Part shown: piece by piece, positions 62,604 to 64,000 of the stretch
How positions within the stretch are numbered: position 1 is the stretch's first letter
Layout of the letters: every line of letters begins with the position of its first letter
Assembly: GCF_024198255.1 (NCBI RefSeq)
Contig: NZ_JAJVKW010000014.1
Span: 214,336 to 278,335 of the forward strand
Source of the DNA: Myxococcus guangdongensis
GTDB lineage: Bacteria > Myxococcota > Myxococcia > Myxococcales > Myxococcaceae
Length of the DNA: 64,000 nucleotides
Direction of reading: 5' to 3'
Program-made: the position numbers and the translations under genes
Notes under the pieces: generated by a model
The model's database searches: none
The model's input: the letters and a program-made list of their open reading frames with translations, nothing else
What the model was told of the DNA's origin: nothing

Positions 62604-64000
62604 GTGAAGACGTTTCATCCGAGACGGGCCGCCGCCGGAAGTCCATCCTCCGAGCCACCTGCGGGGTGTCTGGATTCACGCGCGCCCTTGCGTGTCGCAG
62701 TGATGTCCATCGTGGTGGGGCTGATGGGCTGTCAGGTCGAAGGGCGCGACGAGGAGGTCGCGGACCTGGAAGCGGGAGCCTTCACCGAGGTCGTGCTGGA
62801 GCGGCACCCTCGGGACCTCCCAGTGGTCCATGGTTACGTGGATGCACGAGGCGTCGAGCACGCCCTGAGTGCCGAGCCCCCCACCCACCGCACGGTGAGG
62901 GCCCAGGTGGACTATCCGGGCTGCGAGTTCGACTACGCGGACGCGTCCAGGCTCTCCTACCGGGGCTACACCATCACGGGGAGCAGCGGCGTTCGCACCG
63001 TCCGGGTCTCATGGTTGCACGCGGTCCCAGCCGACATCGCGCTGCTCCCGGGCTCGAGTGGCTCCTATGCGAGGACCCGGCTCACCCAGGCGCCTGGCTG
63101 CGGAACGAACAGCGCCTATACGACGGCGCCCCTGAGCGTCACCTTTCTCGACAGCTATACGGACACCTTGACCGGCCTGCTCGTCAATCGATACGAGCTC
63201 TCACACACCTTCCAGGTCAGTGATGTCGACTTCGGGCAATACTCCGGATTCTCATCCACGTTCCGACTGATGACCGACTGTGGGGGCATGGGCGCGGTTC
63301 TTTCCCAGACCCAGCCCGATGTCATCTCTCCCCAGACCTTGCTGGCCGCGGGAGATGATACTTCATTGGCGGTGCGCACCGACGCCAGCCTCTGGGGGGC
63401 GGGCTACAGCGGGCATGGCAGCCTGGGGGACGACTACCCCGAGGACCACTCCGCGCAGAATCCGATGCGAGTGTCGGTCGTGAGCTGCATGAAGGCGGTG
63501 TCGACCTCGGGCTGGAACGTGATGGGGCTGCGCTCCGACGGCACGGTCTGGGGATGGGGCGCCAACTTCTTTGGCCAGACGGGCACTGGAACTCAAGGCA
63601 GCGTCAAATACACGCCTGCCCAGGTGCAGGACCTCACGAATGTCCGAGGGGTCTCCGCCGGTCCCTTCCACTCCCTTGCGCTGAGAGGAGACGGAACCGT
63701 CTGGGCTTGGGGGGCGGGTTACTATGGGAAGCTCGGGACTGGAACGGAGGACTCCACCCTGGTCCCTGTCCAGGCGATGACTCCCACGGGGGTCATCTCG
63801 GTCTCGGCGGGAGGTTCGCACAGCCTGGCCTTGAGGTCCGACGGCACCGTCTGGCTCTGGGGCGCGGGAGCCACCGATGGACCGACGTCGCAGAGCAACC
63901 TCCCCGTGCAGAAGCCGGGACTGAGCGGCGTCATCTCCATTTCGGCGGGAGAGGGTTACTCGCTCGCGCTCAAGTCGGATGGCACCCTCTGGGCATGGGG
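62604..64000 (+). CDS. RCC1 lipoprotein with N-terminal extra domain, runs off the window
   Basis: The gene is cut by the window end; 465 residues are visible with no stop. GTG 62604 has AGGAG 7 bases upstream. The signal ends in the lipobox GLMGC (residue 43). Residues about 60-250 form an unrecognised beta domain not seen in the other RCC1 proteins here; from about 252 RCC1 units begin (five visible, VWGWGANFFGQTGTGT, VWAWGAGYYGKLGTGT). It is the fourth RCC1 locus in the window and the only one with an added N-terminal domain. Confidence 0.85.
   Translation, partial: MKTFHPRRAAAGSPSSEPPAGCLDSRAPLRVAVMSIVVGLMGCQVEGRDEEVADLEAGAFTEVVLERHPRDLPVVHGYVDARGVEHALSAEPPTHRTVRAQVDYPGCEFDYADASRLSYRGYTITGSSGVRTVRVSWLHAVPADIALLPGSSGSYARTRLTQAPGCGTNSAYTTAPLSVTFLDSYTDTLTGLLVNRYELSHTFQVSDVDFGQYSGFSSTFRLMTDCGGMGAVLSQTQPDVISPQTLLAAGDDTSLAVRTDASLWGAGYSGHGSLGDDYPEDHSAQNPMRVSVVSCMKAVSTSGWNVMGLRSDGTVWGWGANFFGQTGTGTQGSVKYTPAQVQDLTNVRGVSAGPFHSLALRGDGTVWAWGAGYYGKLGTGTEDSTLVPVQAMTPTGVISVSAGGSHSLALRSDGTVWLWGAGATDGPTSQSNLPVQKPGLSGVISISAGEGYSLALKSDGTLWAW

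Overview
This looks like chromosome from a myxobacterium, most likely Myxococcaceae (Myxococcus, Corallococcus or Pyxidicoccus type). The evidence is the very high GC with strong third-position GC, the dense packing, and the gene content: many lipoproteins, RCC1 propellers, discoidin/PKD/Ig-like secreted proteins, a DUF2380-type lipoprotein toxin, an ECF sigma operon with a caspase-like protein, and a kinase fused to a TonB C-terminal domain. I see no rRNA, tRNA, CRISPR array, insertion sequence or phage module. The genus is inferred from gene style, not from a marker gene.

Layout. 0.3-4.5 kb: a secreted unknown protein, an aldo/keto reductase and a ChaN-like lipoprotein. 4.5-8.4 kb (minus): a beta-barrel-like protein, a lipoprotein toxin with a His-rich nuclease-like end and a probable immunity gene, overlapping like the sitBAI loci of M. 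xanthus, followed by a short EcoRV-like gene with a broken active site. 8.9-13.1 kb: a lipoprotein with a DUF6345-like His/Cys protein, an orphan ExbB/TolQ-like channel and a glycosyltransferase. 13.2-17.9 kb: the operon ECF sigma - anti-sigma - caspase/barrel lipoprotein - Asp-rich lipoprotein, with a divergent Asp-rich lipoprotein. 18-28.4 kb: a secreted esterase behind an RBS-masking hairpin, small lipoproteins, a Ser/Thr kinase, an XRE regulator divergent from a membrane protein, a DNRLRE protein and hflKC.

28.5-40.7 kb is mostly extracellular: a large discoidin/Ig-like lipoprotein with a CxxCH motif, an EEP-family phosphodiesterase, an intact 14-unit RCC1 lipoprotein beside a frameshifted RCC1 relative, a Cys-rich lipopeptide, a lectin-Fn3-sugar dehydrogenase and a discoidin-PKD esterase. 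41.1-46.3 kb holds three ankyrin genes; two share a C-terminal bactofilin-like repeat domain. 46.4-54.5 kb: DUF3060 and DUF4157 proteins, a lipase, a ricin-type lectin, a membrane esterase and an HD-like protein. 54.5-64 kb: a PcRGLX/YetA-like polysaccharide lyase candidate, a second 14-unit RCC1 lipoprotein, an SDR/TetR divergent pair with palindromic operators, a histidine kinase remnant and a third RCC1 lipoprotein that runs off the end.

Working together. Most genes appear to act at the cell surface or outside, as expected for a predatory social bacterium: glycan binding and cleavage, esterases and lipases, kin-discrimination toxins and envelope sensing. The best candidates for something new are the EcoRV-like pseudo-enzyme beside a toxin operon, the sigma/caspase operon, the ankyrin-solenoid proteins and the DUF4157 protein with a possible permuted-papain His/Cys pair. 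Family assignments come from motif reading and recall; no database search was run.
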